A program made the position numbers and the translations under genes. The notes beneath the pieces were generated by a model. The model ran no database searches, was not told where the DNA came from, and worked only from the letters and a program-made list of their open reading frames with translations. A stretch of 5,005 bases of DNA from Actinomycetota bacterium (lineage in GTDB: Bacteria; Actinomycetota; Acidimicrobiia; Acidimicrobiales; AC-14): positions 1 to 5,005 of the forward strand of contig JAIVIH010000181.1 of the NCBI GenBank assembly GCA_020200615.1, written 5' to 3'. Shown here in pieces: positions 1 through 4,876 of the stretch (position 1 is the stretch's first letter; each line of letters starts with the position of its first letter).

Positions 1-603
1 GGCCAGGACGGCGCTGGCCGACTTCTTCCCCCAGCCGGCGATCCCGGGAAAGCCGTCGGCCGAGTCCCCCACGAGGGCCAGCCAGTCGGGGATGGATTCA
101 GGACCGATTCCGTAGCGCAGCCGCACCCCGTCCTCATCGGTGACGGTCTTCGCCCGCCTGTCCACCTGGACGACCCGCTGCGCCTGCACGCACTGGGCCA
201 GGTCCTTGTCCGGAGTGAGGATGAGGACCTGCTCCACGGCCGGATCGGCGGCCGCAATCCGGGCCGCGGCCGCCAGGGCGTCGTCGGCCTCCAGGTCGAC
301 CATGGCCCACACCGCCACACCCATGGCTTCGAGGGCCTCCTCGACGAGGCCGAACTGGGCCAGCAGCACGTCGGGAACACCAGCGCTCGACTTGTAGCCG
401 GGCCACATGTCGTTGCGGAACGACTCGATGACGTGGTCCGTGGCCACGCCCACGTGGGTCGCGCCCTCCTCGATCAGTTGGAGGACGCTCCACAGCACGC
501 CCCGGGTGCCGGCCGCGGTATCGCCCTCCTCCCGGCCTTCGGGGGGTACGCCGAAGTGGTGGCGGAAGAGCTCGTAGGTCCCGTCGACCAGGTGGACCTT
601 CAC
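1..603 (-). CDS. 5'-3' exonuclease (Pol I N-terminal/flap nuclease family), 3' end cut by window
   Basis: A structure-specific nuclease that removes 5' flaps or RNA primers using two metal ions. The 201 residues present keep every acidic metal-site motif of the family: D7 in LVDGTYELFR, D56 and R63 in TDHVIESFR, the YK pair at 70-71, E105/D107/D108 in LEADDALAA, D132/D134 in TPDKDLAQ, and D180/D183 in GDSADGFPGI. The last of these opens the helix-3-turn-helix DNA-binding region, and the window ends just after GWGKKSA. The GTG start at 603 lies directly before the conserved KVHLVDG strand and has an AGGAG 10 nt upstream, inside the end of the epimerase gene. The gap to that gene is 7 nt, so the two are probably co-transcribed. 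The opening KVHLVDGTYELFR resembles the free-standing actinobacterial exonucleases more than PolA, but the missing C-terminus leaves a full polymerase formally possible. The nuclease family assignment is secure. Confidence 0.9.
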   Translation of the reverse strand, partial: MKVHLVDGTYELFRHHFGVPPEGREEGDTAAGTRGVLWSVLQLIEEGATHVGVATDHVIESFRNDMWPGYKSSAGVPDVLLAQFGLVEEALEAMGVAVWAMVDLEADDALAAAARIAAADPAVEQVLILTPDKDLAQCVQAQRVVQVDRRAKTVTDEDGVRLRYGIGPESIPDWLALVGDSADGFPGIAGWGKKSASAVLA

Positions 604-610
604 GGCGCGG

Positions 611-1051
611 CTACTCCTGCACCAGTTCGACCAGGGTGCCGAACGCGGTGGCCGGGTGCAGGAAAGCCACCGTGGTTCCGCGGCTTCCCGGCCTGGGGAC
701 GCTGTCGATGGGATCGGCGCCGGCGGCGACCGCCGCGGCCAGGGCCGCGGCACAGTCGTCCACCCGGTAAGCGATGTGATGGAGGCCCTCGCCCCTCCGG
801 TTGAGGAAGCGGGCCACGGGCGAGTCACCCGTGATGGGGGTGAGCAGCTGGATGTACGACCCCGCGACCTGGATCAGGGCCTCCTCCACCTGGTCGGGCT
901 CCACCCGCTCACGGTGCACCACCTCCGCGCCGAGCACCCGGTGGTGCCAGTCCACGGCGGCATCCAGGTCCCGTACGGCAATGGCGACGTGATCGATCTC
1001 CGTCAGCCCGGCAGCGGGCAGGGCGGCCCGGCCTGGGGCGGGATCGGTCAC
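611..1051 (-). CDS. mce: methylmalonyl-CoA epimerase (VOC fold)
   Basis: A cytosolic metalloenzyme that interconverts the (S) and (R) forms of methylmalonyl-CoA, linking propionyl-CoA carboxylation to the B12-dependent mutase. The 146-aa protein has two vicinal-oxygen-chelate modules. The first opens with IDHVAIAVRDLDAAVDWH (residues 19-36) and the second with GLHHIAYRVDD (89-99). Likely metal ligands are H21, Q68 in IQLL, H91 or H92, and E142 in LVEL. GSRGTTVAFLHP (122-133) matches the conserved C-terminal loop. Length is normal for the family. The GTG start overlaps the upstream gene's stop by 4 nt (GTGA), which suggests translational coupling; no good Shine-Dalgarno lies at the usual spacing. 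The mutase subunits are not in this window, so the pathway role rests on family knowledge. Another VOC enzyme is possible but less likely. Confidence 0.88.
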   Translation of the reverse strand: MTDPAPGRAALPAAGLTEIDHVAIAVRDLDAAVDWHHRVLGAEVVHRERVEPDQVEEALIQVAGSYIQLLTPITGDSPVARFLNRRGEGLHHIAYRVDDCAAALAAAVAAGADPIDSVPRPGSRGTTVAFLHPATAFGTLVELVQE

Positions 1052-1491
1052 TGATCGCCATCTTCACCTTCCGCCGGGGCCTCGGCAAGGTGCCACAGCG
1101 ACCTCCACCGGCGGCGCCCGACCACCAGGACGTCGAGCAGGTCCACACCCGCCGCGCCGCACCGGGCCACGAGCCCGGCCAGCGACCGCTCCTCCGCCCC
1201 TGACAGGGGCCCTCCGTGGGGACGGACGATTCCGATGACCAAGCCGGTGATGCCTCCCGGATCGGCGACCTGGAGCACCAGGTCGACAGCCCGGCCCACG
1301 CCGGTGATGGGCGCCCGATCGACGGCGACGGCCAGCAGCAGCCGGTGGTCGGGACCGCACAGCAGCAGGACGACGCCGTGCTCCTCCCCCGGAGGCATCG
1401 AGAGGCGGACGGCGGCGGCGGCATCGGCCGGTCCGGCGAGCAAGGGGCCGGGCTTCTCGGGCCGGGCATAGTTGTTGCACGCGGTGATCAA
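1048..1491 (-). CDS. hypothetical protein, possible degenerate RadC/JAB-domain protein
   Basis: I do not recognise a named family. The 147-aa protein has no signal peptide or membrane segment. The TTG start is chosen because a perfect AGGAGG lies 7 nt upstream at 1499-1504. After a loose, Ala/Pro-rich N-terminus, residues 37-134 read like the MPN/JAB domain of RadC. There is a strand (GVVLLLCGPDHRLL, 39-52), a second stretch (AVDRAPITG, 56-64), a helix, then IGIVRPHGGPLSGAEE (86-101), and finally LLDVLVVGRRRWRSL (118-132), which parallels the RadC ending LLDHLIVGDGRYVSL. In RadC the middle stretch carries HxH-x7-SxxD. Here S97 and E100 fit the SxxD part, but both metal-binding histidines are absent, and the H of LDH is V121. 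If the match is right, the protein is a fold relative without JAMM metal chemistry. It leads a small cluster and overlaps the epimerase start by 4 nt. The fold assignment is an inference from pattern. Confidence 0.75.
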   Translation of the reverse strand: MITACNNYARPEKPGPLLAGPADAAAAVRLSMPPGEEHGVVLLLCGPDHRLLLAVAVDRAPITGVGRAVDLVLQVADPGGITGLVIGIVRPHGGPLSGAEERSLAGLVARCGAAGVDLLDVLVVGRRRWRSLWHLAEAPAEGEDGDQ

Positions 1492-1498
1492 CGGACTT

Positions 1499-1504
1499 CC
1501 TCCT
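1499..1504 (-). promoter_or_regulatory. Shine-Dalgarno that fixes a TTG start
   Basis: On the - strand this reads AGGAGG, with 7 nt before the TTG at 1491-1489. It is the strongest ribosome binding site in the window and is the reason for accepting the rare TTG start of the 147-aa protein. Confidence 0.75.
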
Positions 1505-1570
1505 GGTGGCGGGACCTCCAGGGGGAAGCGGAGCGGGACCGACGCTAGCGAAGGACTACGACGCTTGCGT

Positions 1571-1588
1571 GCGCCATCGTCGTGGCGC
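1571..1588 (-). terminator. GC hairpin after recR, possible terminator
   Basis: Read on the - strand, GCGCCA, a 6-nt loop CGACGA, and TGGCGC form a perfect 6-bp stem that starts 2 nt after the recR stop codon. No U-tract follows, so it may be a GC-rich actinobacterial-type terminator or only a 3' stabilising hairpin. The 99-nt gap before the next gene on the strand makes a transcript boundary plausible. Confidence 0.4.
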
Positions 1589-1590
1589 TC

Positions 1591-2190
1591 TCAGCCGTCG
1601 AGCTGGCGCCGCCCCTCGAGGGCCCGGCCGAGGGTGAGCTCGTCGGCGTACTCCAGGTCGCCTCCGACAGGGAGGCCGCTGGCAATCCGGCTCGCCCGCA
1701 CCCCGAGGGGCTTCAGGAGCCGGGCGAGGTACATCGCCGTCGCCTCGCCCTCGATGGTGGGGTTGGTGCAGAGGATGACCTCCTGGATGCCCTCGGGCTC
1801 CAGCCGCACCAGGAGCTCCTTCACCCGGAGCTGCTCGGGCCCTATCCCCTCCATGGGGCTGATGGCTCCGTGCAGCACGTGGTACCGGCCCCGGAACTCC
1901 TGGGTCTTCTCCACCGCCACCACGTCCCGGGGGTCCTCCACCACGCAGACGATGGTCGCGTCCCGGCGAGAGTCGAGGCAGATGTCGCACTCCTCGCCTT
2001 CGCAGACGTTGAAGCAGCGCTTGCAGAAGCCGATCCGCTCCTTGGCCTCGCTGATGGCGTGGGCCAGGCGGGTGACGTCCTCCACCGGGAGCTTCAGCAG
2101 GTGGAAGGCGATGCGCTGGGCCGACTTCGGGCCGACCCCTGGGAGCCGCCCGAGTTCGTCGATCAGCGATTGGACAGGAGCGGCGTACAC
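1591..2190 (-). CDS. recR: recombination mediator RecR
   Basis: RecR works with RecO and RecF to load RecA at single-strand gaps during recombinational repair. The 199-aa protein is close to the usual length of about 200. Domains in order: an N-terminal helix-hairpin-helix ([20 protein letters not shown], residues 13-32), a C4 zinc finger (C56, C59, C68, C71), a Toprim domain from about residue 79 with VVEDPRD at 83-89, and the [15 protein letters not shown] segment (107-121). A C-terminal segment with [21 protein letters not shown] follows. The GTG start at 2190 gives the canonical opening (M)[13 protein letters not shown]; the open frame continues upstream but that extension overlaps ybaB and dnaX and is not protein-like. 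The gap to ybaB is 8 nt and there is no clear Shine-Dalgarno. A small hairpin over the ybaB stop suggests coupling to ybaB translation. The gene looks intact. Confidence 0.96.
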   Translation of the reverse strand: MYAAPVQSLIDELGRLPGVGPKSAQRIAFHLLKLPVEDVTRLAHAISEAKERIGFCKRCFNVCEGEECDICLDSRRDATIVCVVEDPRDVVAVEKTQEFRGRYHVLHGAISPMEGIGPEQLRVKELLVRLEPEGIQEVILCTNPTIEGEATAMYLARLLKPLGVRASRIASGLPVGGDLEYADELTLGRALEGRRQLDG

Positions 2191-2207
2191 CCGGGCTGTC
2201 AGCCCAG
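2191..2207 (-). promoter_or_regulatory. hairpin spanning the ybaB stop and recR initiation region
   Basis: On the - strand CTGGGCT, loop GAC, AGCCCGG gives a 7-bp stem with one G-U pair. The ybaB UGA stop lies in its loop and last paired base, and the recR GTG follows directly. A ribosome finishing ybaB would melt the stem and free the recR start. This is seen as a structure; its coupling role is inferred. Confidence 0.35.
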
Positions 2208-2363
2208 GAGGCCGCCGCCGAGCGGGCCCAGGTCGACCGTCCCCATGGCCTCGACCTCCGCTTCTGCGGCCTGGGCCTTGGCCTGCAAGAACTGCTCCTG
2301 CATGGCCTGGGCCTGCTTCAGCAGCTGCCCCAAGTCCGGCGTTCCCTGTTCGCTGTCGGCCAC
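2199..2363 (-). CDS. ybaB: YbaB/EbfC nucleoid-associated protein with internal deletion (54 aa)
   Basis: YbaB/EbfC proteins are small dimeric DNA-binding proteins of about 100-110 aa, nearly always encoded between dnaX and recR. This copy has only 54 codons. Residues 11-35 ([20 protein letters not shown] and on) match the N-terminal coiled helix of the family. Residues 36-54 ([19 protein letters not shown]) resemble the family's extreme C-terminus, the end of the last helix plus the Gly/Leu tail. The central beta-sheet and the start of the last helix, roughly 45-50 residues, are absent with the frame kept. The GTG start is well supported: GGAGGA at 2371-2376 lies 7 nt upstream, inside the end of dnaX, with a 3-nt intergenic gap. 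A 10-nt direct repeat, GGCCCAGGCC (2268-2277 and 2304-2313), lies inside the gene. Either a true minimal or broken gene, or a sequence lost in assembly. The identity rests on helix pattern and position. Confidence 0.75.
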   Translation of the reverse strand: MADSEQGTPDLGQLLKQAQAMQEQFLQAKAQAAEAEVEAMGTVDLGPLGGGLLG

Positions 2364-2366
2364 GAC

Positions 2367-4089
2367 CTATTCCTCCACCACTTCGGCACCCTGGAACGCC
2401 TGCATCACCTGATCGAGGGGGGAGGCTACCGTCCCCGGCGGCGCATCCGTGAGGTTCTCCCACTCGACCGGCTCCTCGTCGGGAGGGGGAGGGTCGGGAG
2501 CAGGCCCGCCTCCGGGCGCCGCTACCGCCGGCGGCGGATCCTCGCCCTTGTCGACGCCCAGCCGGAGGCGGACGGGCCGACCGAAGTGACTGGCCAGCGC
2601 TTGCTCGACGTCGGGCTGGCACTCGATGCAGCGATCCCGGTGGAAGGGGTCGGGGAGCACGAAGACGGCGACCTCCCCGTCCACCTCGGCGAACCGGCCC
2701 GCCCTGAACCGGGCCCTAGCCCGCTGGGGGAGCTGGCCGAGGACCCGGTCGCCCCACGCCAGGGTCAGCTCCTCCCGGCTGGGAAAGCCGGCCGGGACGG
2801 CCGGCGGCGGTACAGGCGGGGTCGCGGGGGTGGCTGCGGCCGGCGGGGGCGTCGGTGCTGCCGCAGGTGGCGGTGGAGGCGCTGGAGGCGGGGTTGGCGG
2901 AGCAGCCGTGCGGCGAACGCCTCCGAGGGCCTTGCGGGCACCGGCGGTCGGGGCGGCGGCGGCTGCGGCCGCCGTCGCGGGGGGCGGAGGGGCCACGGCG
3001 GCGCCGGGGGCGGTCCGCTCGGGCCGAGTGCCGGCTTCGGAGGGCCGCTCGTGCCCGGTACCCCGCTCGAGCCGCTCCACCCGCTCCAGCAGGGCTTCCA
3101 CGGTCGTATCCAGCTCGGGCCGGCAGAGCCGCACGAGGGCGACCTCGAGAAGGACCCGGGGGTCGGGCGCCTCCCGCATGTCCACCAGGGACTGGCCCAG
3201 CACCTCCATCCCGCGGACGGCCGCCGGCCGGCCCAGGCGGCGACCCTGACCCTCCACCCGCTCCAGGTCCTCGTCGGGGAGCCCCACCAGGTTGCGGTCG
3301 ATGGTGGCCAGGAAGGCCTGCCGGAGCTGTTCCAGCAGCGGCGGCCACATCCCGATCGCACAGCGCCTCCACCAGGTCGTCGGCCCCGGGGCCCTCCTGC
3401 TCGATCCCGCCTGCGGCAGCCACCTGGTCGAGGGCCGACAGCGCGTCCCGGGCCGAGCCGGAGCCCCGACGGGCGACCAGCTCGATCGCCGCGGGGGCGA
3501 CCTCGAGCCCGGCGTCTTCCGCCACCCACGTGAGGTGCTCCACCAGCAGCTGGGCGGGCAGGAGCCGGAAGTCAAAGGGCTGGGTGCGGCTCTGGACGGT
3601 GGGCAGCACCTTCTGCGGCTCCGTGGTGGCCAGCACGAAGACCACGTGGGACGGAGGGGCCTCCAGGGTCTTGAGCAGGGCATTCGCCGCCTCGGTGGTG
3701 AGCATGTGGACCTCGTCCACGATGTAGACCTTCCACCGCCCCGGCGTGGCAAGTGACACCCGGGCGATGAGCTCGCGCATGGCGTCGATGCCCCGGTTGG
3801 AGGCGGCGTCCATCTCGACCACGTCGAGGGAGCGCCCGTCGGTGATGGACACGCACGACTCGCAGACGCCGCACGGCTCCCCGTCGACCATGTTGGGGCA
3901 GTTCAGGGCCTTGGCCAGGATGCGGGCGGTGGACGTCTTGCCCGTTCCCCGGGGCCCGCTGAACAGGTAGGCGTGGGACACCCGGGCTTCCCGCACCGCG
4001 TTGCGCAGGGTCCGGGTGACGTGGTCCTGGCCCCTGACCTCGTCGAACCGCTGCGGCCGGTAGCGCCGGTAGAGCGACTGGTAGGCCAC
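2367..4089 (-). CDS. dnaX: DNA polymerase III subunit gamma/tau, interrupted by a deletion and frameshift
   Basis: The clamp-loader ATPase that loads the sliding clamp and joins replisome parts. The N-terminal part (GTG at 4089) runs about 248 residues in one frame. It shows [15 protein letters not shown], the Walker A motif GPRGTGKT (45-52), a zinc site (C64, C73, C76, C79), the Walker B motif with DEVH (125-128), SRTQ at 167-170 (the family usually has SRC), and the sensor-2 stretch [12 protein letters not shown]. Near 3340 the coding frame jumps by +1 and continues to the stop at 2367 with the collar domain ([43 protein letters not shown]). A long Ala/Pro-rich linker and a tau-like C-terminal domain ([14 protein letters not shown]...VRLRLGVD) follow. 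About 20 residues expected between [11 protein letters not shown] and LLEQLRQAF are missing, so this is a deletion and not a slippage site. The gene is normally essential, so a sequence error is likely. It heads the dnaX-ybaB-recR operon and appears leaderless. Confidence 0.9.
2371..2376 (-). promoter_or_regulatory. Shine-Dalgarno of ybaB within dnaX
   Basis: On the - strand GGAGGA lies 7 nt before the ybaB GTG (2363-2361), inside the last codons of dnaX. It supports the 54-codon frame being translated from its authentic start, so the shortness of the protein is not caused by a wrongly chosen start. Confidence 0.65.
2795..3015 (-). repeat. low-complexity Ala/Pro linker of DnaX tau
   Basis: Repeated GGCGG/GGTGG-type units on the + strand encode, on the - strand, runs such as [15 protein letters not shown] and [20 protein letters not shown]. 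It is the flexible linker between the clamp-loader core and the C-terminal tau domain. Such imperfect short GC repeats tend to vary in length and are hard to assemble. There are no unit-spacer arrays. Confidence 0.7.
3333..3350 (-). other. deletion/frameshift junction in dnaX
   Basis: On the - strand this short GCC/GCT-rich stretch reads D-V-A-A-A in the upstream frame and P-L-L-E in the downstream frame. Upstream of it only one frame looks like DnaX, and downstream only the +1 frame does. The number of bases lost should be 3n+2, about 56-62 if the family spacing holds. Confidence 0.8.
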
Positions 4090-4095
4090 GGGGCG

Positions 4096-4101
4096 AGATT
4101 A
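4096..4101 (-). promoter_or_regulatory. -10 element for leaderless dnaX
   Basis: TAATCT on the - strand, followed by exactly 6 nt (CGCCCC) and then the dnaX GTG. That places the hexamer at -12 to -7 if transcription starts at the G of GTG, which is the layout of actinobacterial leaderless genes. No Shine-Dalgarno and no clear -35 are present. Confidence 0.6.
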
Positions 4102-4111
4102 CCGGCCGCCG

Positions 4112-4151
4112 GTCCAGCGGCCCGCCGTTCGGCGTGACGGCCAGGCTGGAC
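4112..4151 (-). terminator. strong hairpin between SRP RNA and dnaX
   Basis: On the - strand GTCCAGC (4151-4145) pairs with GCTGGAC (4118-4112). Inside it GGCC pairs with GGCC and CGCC with GGCG around a GAAC loop. The GTCA bulge on one side is the main imperfection. It lies just after, and partly overlaps, the SRP RNA 3' end and stops 10 nt before the dnaX -10 motif. There is no U-tract. It is probably the SRP RNA terminator or 3' processing structure. Confidence 0.5.
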
Positions 4152-4237
4152 TGCGGCACACGAACCGACCCGCTGAGAGCTGCTGCCTCCCGGCCCTGAC
4201 TCGATTCACGGGAGTCCGTTGCGCAGGACCCGGCCGC
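4141..4237 (-). ncRNA. ffs: small signal recognition particle RNA (4.5S)
   Basis: The RNA core of the SRP, which binds Ffh and delivers nascent membrane proteins to FtsY. The diagnostic domain IV lies on the - strand at 4200-4179: GTCAGG, GCC, the GNRA tetraloop GGGA, GGC, then AGCAGC, which forms the conserved asymmetric internal loop. Flanking complementary pieces extend the rod: CGAG with CTC, CCCGTGA with TCAGCGGG, and CTGCG (near 4224) with CGCAG (near 4150). The CGCAAC and GTGTGCCG segments match the usual positions in bacterial 4.5S RNA. The gene lies between a tRNA-Ser and dnaX, a common actinobacterial position. The ends are approximate to about 10 nt; the 3' end overlaps the downstream hairpin. 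Confidence 0.85.
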
Positions 4238-4267
4238 CACGCGAAACGGCGGACTGCTGTCCCGAAG

Positions 4268-4277
4268 AGGATAGCCT
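4268..4277. promoter_or_regulatory. overlapping divergent -10 motifs for SRP RNA and tRNA-Ser(GGA)
   Basis: The - strand reads TATCCT (4273-4268), suitably upstream of the SRP RNA, and the + strand reads TAGCCT (4272-4277), 10 nt before the tRNA. The two share two base pairs in the near-symmetric AGGATAGCCT. No good -35 is visible on either side, so the assignment is tentative. Confidence 0.4.
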
Positions 4278-4287
4278 GAGGGGTCCA

Positions 4288-4375
4288 GGAGGGGTGCGGG
4301 AGCGGCCGAACCGGCACGCCTGGAGAGCGTGTAGGGGGCAACCCCTCGTGGGTTCAAATCCCACTCCCTCCGCCA
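4288..4375 (+). tRNA. tRNA-Ser(GGA)
   Basis: A complete cloverleaf with a class II long variable arm, reading UCC and UCU. The acceptor GGAGGGG (4288-4294) pairs with TCCCTCC (4365-4371) with one G-U. The D stem is CGG/CCG. The anticodon stem CACGC/GCGTG encloses the loop CTGGAGA, with anticodon GGA at 4322-4324. The variable arm is GGGG-GCAA-CCCC, and the T arm is GTGGG, loop TTCAAAT, CCCAC. The discriminator is G, the serine identity base, and CCA is encoded (4373-4375). Confidence 0.97.
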
Positions 4376-4378
4376 AGA

Positions 4379-4399
4379 CGGCGCCCGGCCGGGGCGCCG
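4379..4399 (+). terminator. perfect GC hairpin after tRNA-Ser(GGA)
   Basis: CGGCGCCC, loop GGCCG, GGGCGCCG: an 8-bp perfect stem that starts 3 nt after the encoded CCA and ends 1 nt before the tadA -10 motif. It has no U-tract. It likely ends or punctuates the tRNA transcript and insulates tadA. Confidence 0.5.
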
Positions 4400-4400
4400 C

Positions 4401-4406
4401 TACCGT
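4401..4406 (+). promoter_or_regulatory. -10 element for leaderless tadA
   Basis: TACCGT, then exactly 6 nt (GAACCG), then the tadA GTG at 4413. The spacing is identical to that at dnaX. There is no Shine-Dalgarno upstream of this start, so leaderless translation is the simplest reading. Confidence 0.55.
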
Positions 4407-4412
4407 GAACCG

Positions 4413-4865
4413 GTGGACGACCTGGCGGCCATGACCGTCGCCCTCGAGGAGGCGGCCCTGGCCCCTGGTCACGGCGACGTGCCTGTGGGCGCGGTGGCCC
4501 TGGTGGACGGCCAGGTGGTGGCGCGCCGCCACAACGAGCGGGAACTACTCGGCGATCCCACAGCCCACGCCGAGCTCCTCTGCCTGCGAGACGCCTCCAT
4601 GGCTCTCGGCGCATGGCGCCTCGGGCGGGTGACGCTGGTCGTGAGCCTCGAGCCCTGCCCCATGTGCGCCGGGGCGCTGGTGGCGGCGCGGGTGGGACGT
4701 CTGGTCTTCGGAGCGCCCGATCCCAAGGCCGGAGCGTGCGGCTCCCTCTACAACCTGTGCGCCGATCCCCGTCTCAACCACGAGCTCCGGGTGCTGGGCG
4801 GAGTGCGGGCTGAGGAGTCAGCCGCCCTGCTAACGGGATTCTTCGCCAGCCGGCGTGGCCGCTAG
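4413..4865 (+). CDS. tadA: tRNA-specific adenosine deaminase TadA
   Basis: A zinc-dependent deaminase that converts A34 to inosine in tRNA-Arg(ACG), letting it read CGU, CGC and CGA. The 150-aa protein has the cytidine-deaminase fold signature. H52-A53-E54 provides a zinc ligand and the proton-shuttling glutamate, and P81-C82-P83-M84-C85 provides the two cysteine ligands. Other family features are DVPVGAVAL (22-30), HNERE (40-44), DPTAHAE (48-54), the FGAPDPKAGACGSLYNL stretch (99-115) and LNHELRVLGGV (121-131). Length is typical. The GTG start is chosen because it precedes the first helix and sits 6 nt after a TANNNT motif; ATG at 4431 is possible but would trim the first helix. The gene is flanked by two tRNA-Ser genes. 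TadA is preferred over other deaminases of the fold because of the PCPMCAGAL context and gene order. Confidence 0.93.
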   Translation: MDDLAAMTVALEEAALAPGHGDVPVGAVALVDGQVVARRHNERELLGDPTAHAELLCLRDASMALGAWRLGRVTLVVSLEPCPMCAGALVAARVGRLVFGAPDPKAGACGSLYNLCADPRLNHELRVLGGVRAEESAALLTGFFASRRGR

Positions 4866-4868
4866 CCT
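4863..4868 (+). promoter_or_regulatory. candidate -10 of tRNA-Ser(CGA)
   Basis: TAGCCT begins with the TAG stop codon of tadA and ends 8 nt before the tRNA. The same hexamer occurs 10 nt before tRNA-Ser(GGA). No clear -35 is visible. Read-through from tadA is the alternative. Confidence 0.35.
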
Positions 4869-4876
4869 CTCCGCTC

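Noticed and set aside
909..1469. Alternative - strand frame overlapping the epimerase and the 147-aa gene
   Set aside because: Its composition is Arg/Ser/Pro/Trp-rich, it lacks a good start signal, and it conflicts with the coupled pair of genes that show family motifs and proper starts.
1472..2452. Long + strand open frames opposite recR and ybaB
   Set aside because: Ser/Arg/Pro-rich translations with no motifs; antisense openness is expected in GC-rich coding DNA, and the - strand carries clear RecR.
2191..2622. N-terminal extension of recR in the same open frame
   Set aside because: It overlaps ybaB and dnaX and reads as low-complexity Arg/Gly-rich sequence; RecR begins at the [13 protein letters not shown] segment.
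2795..3015. GC-rich repeat tract considered as a CRISPR or tandem repeat array
   Set aside because: There is no constant repeat with unique spacers; it encodes the Ala/Pro linker of DnaX.
2716..3335. Continuation of the dnaX start frame past the junction as a genuine C-terminus
   Set aside because: The sequence becomes Arg/Gly/Pro-rich with no family similarity, while the +1 frame carries the collar domain and linker. The long openness comes from high GC.
3333..3350. Programmed ribosomal frameshift producing gamma and tau forms of DnaX
   Set aside because: The known dnaX frameshift lies after the collar domain on an A-rich slippery run and makes gamma by -1 slippage. Here the shift is +1, lies before the collar domain, has no A-rich slippery heptamer, and comes with about 20 missing residues.
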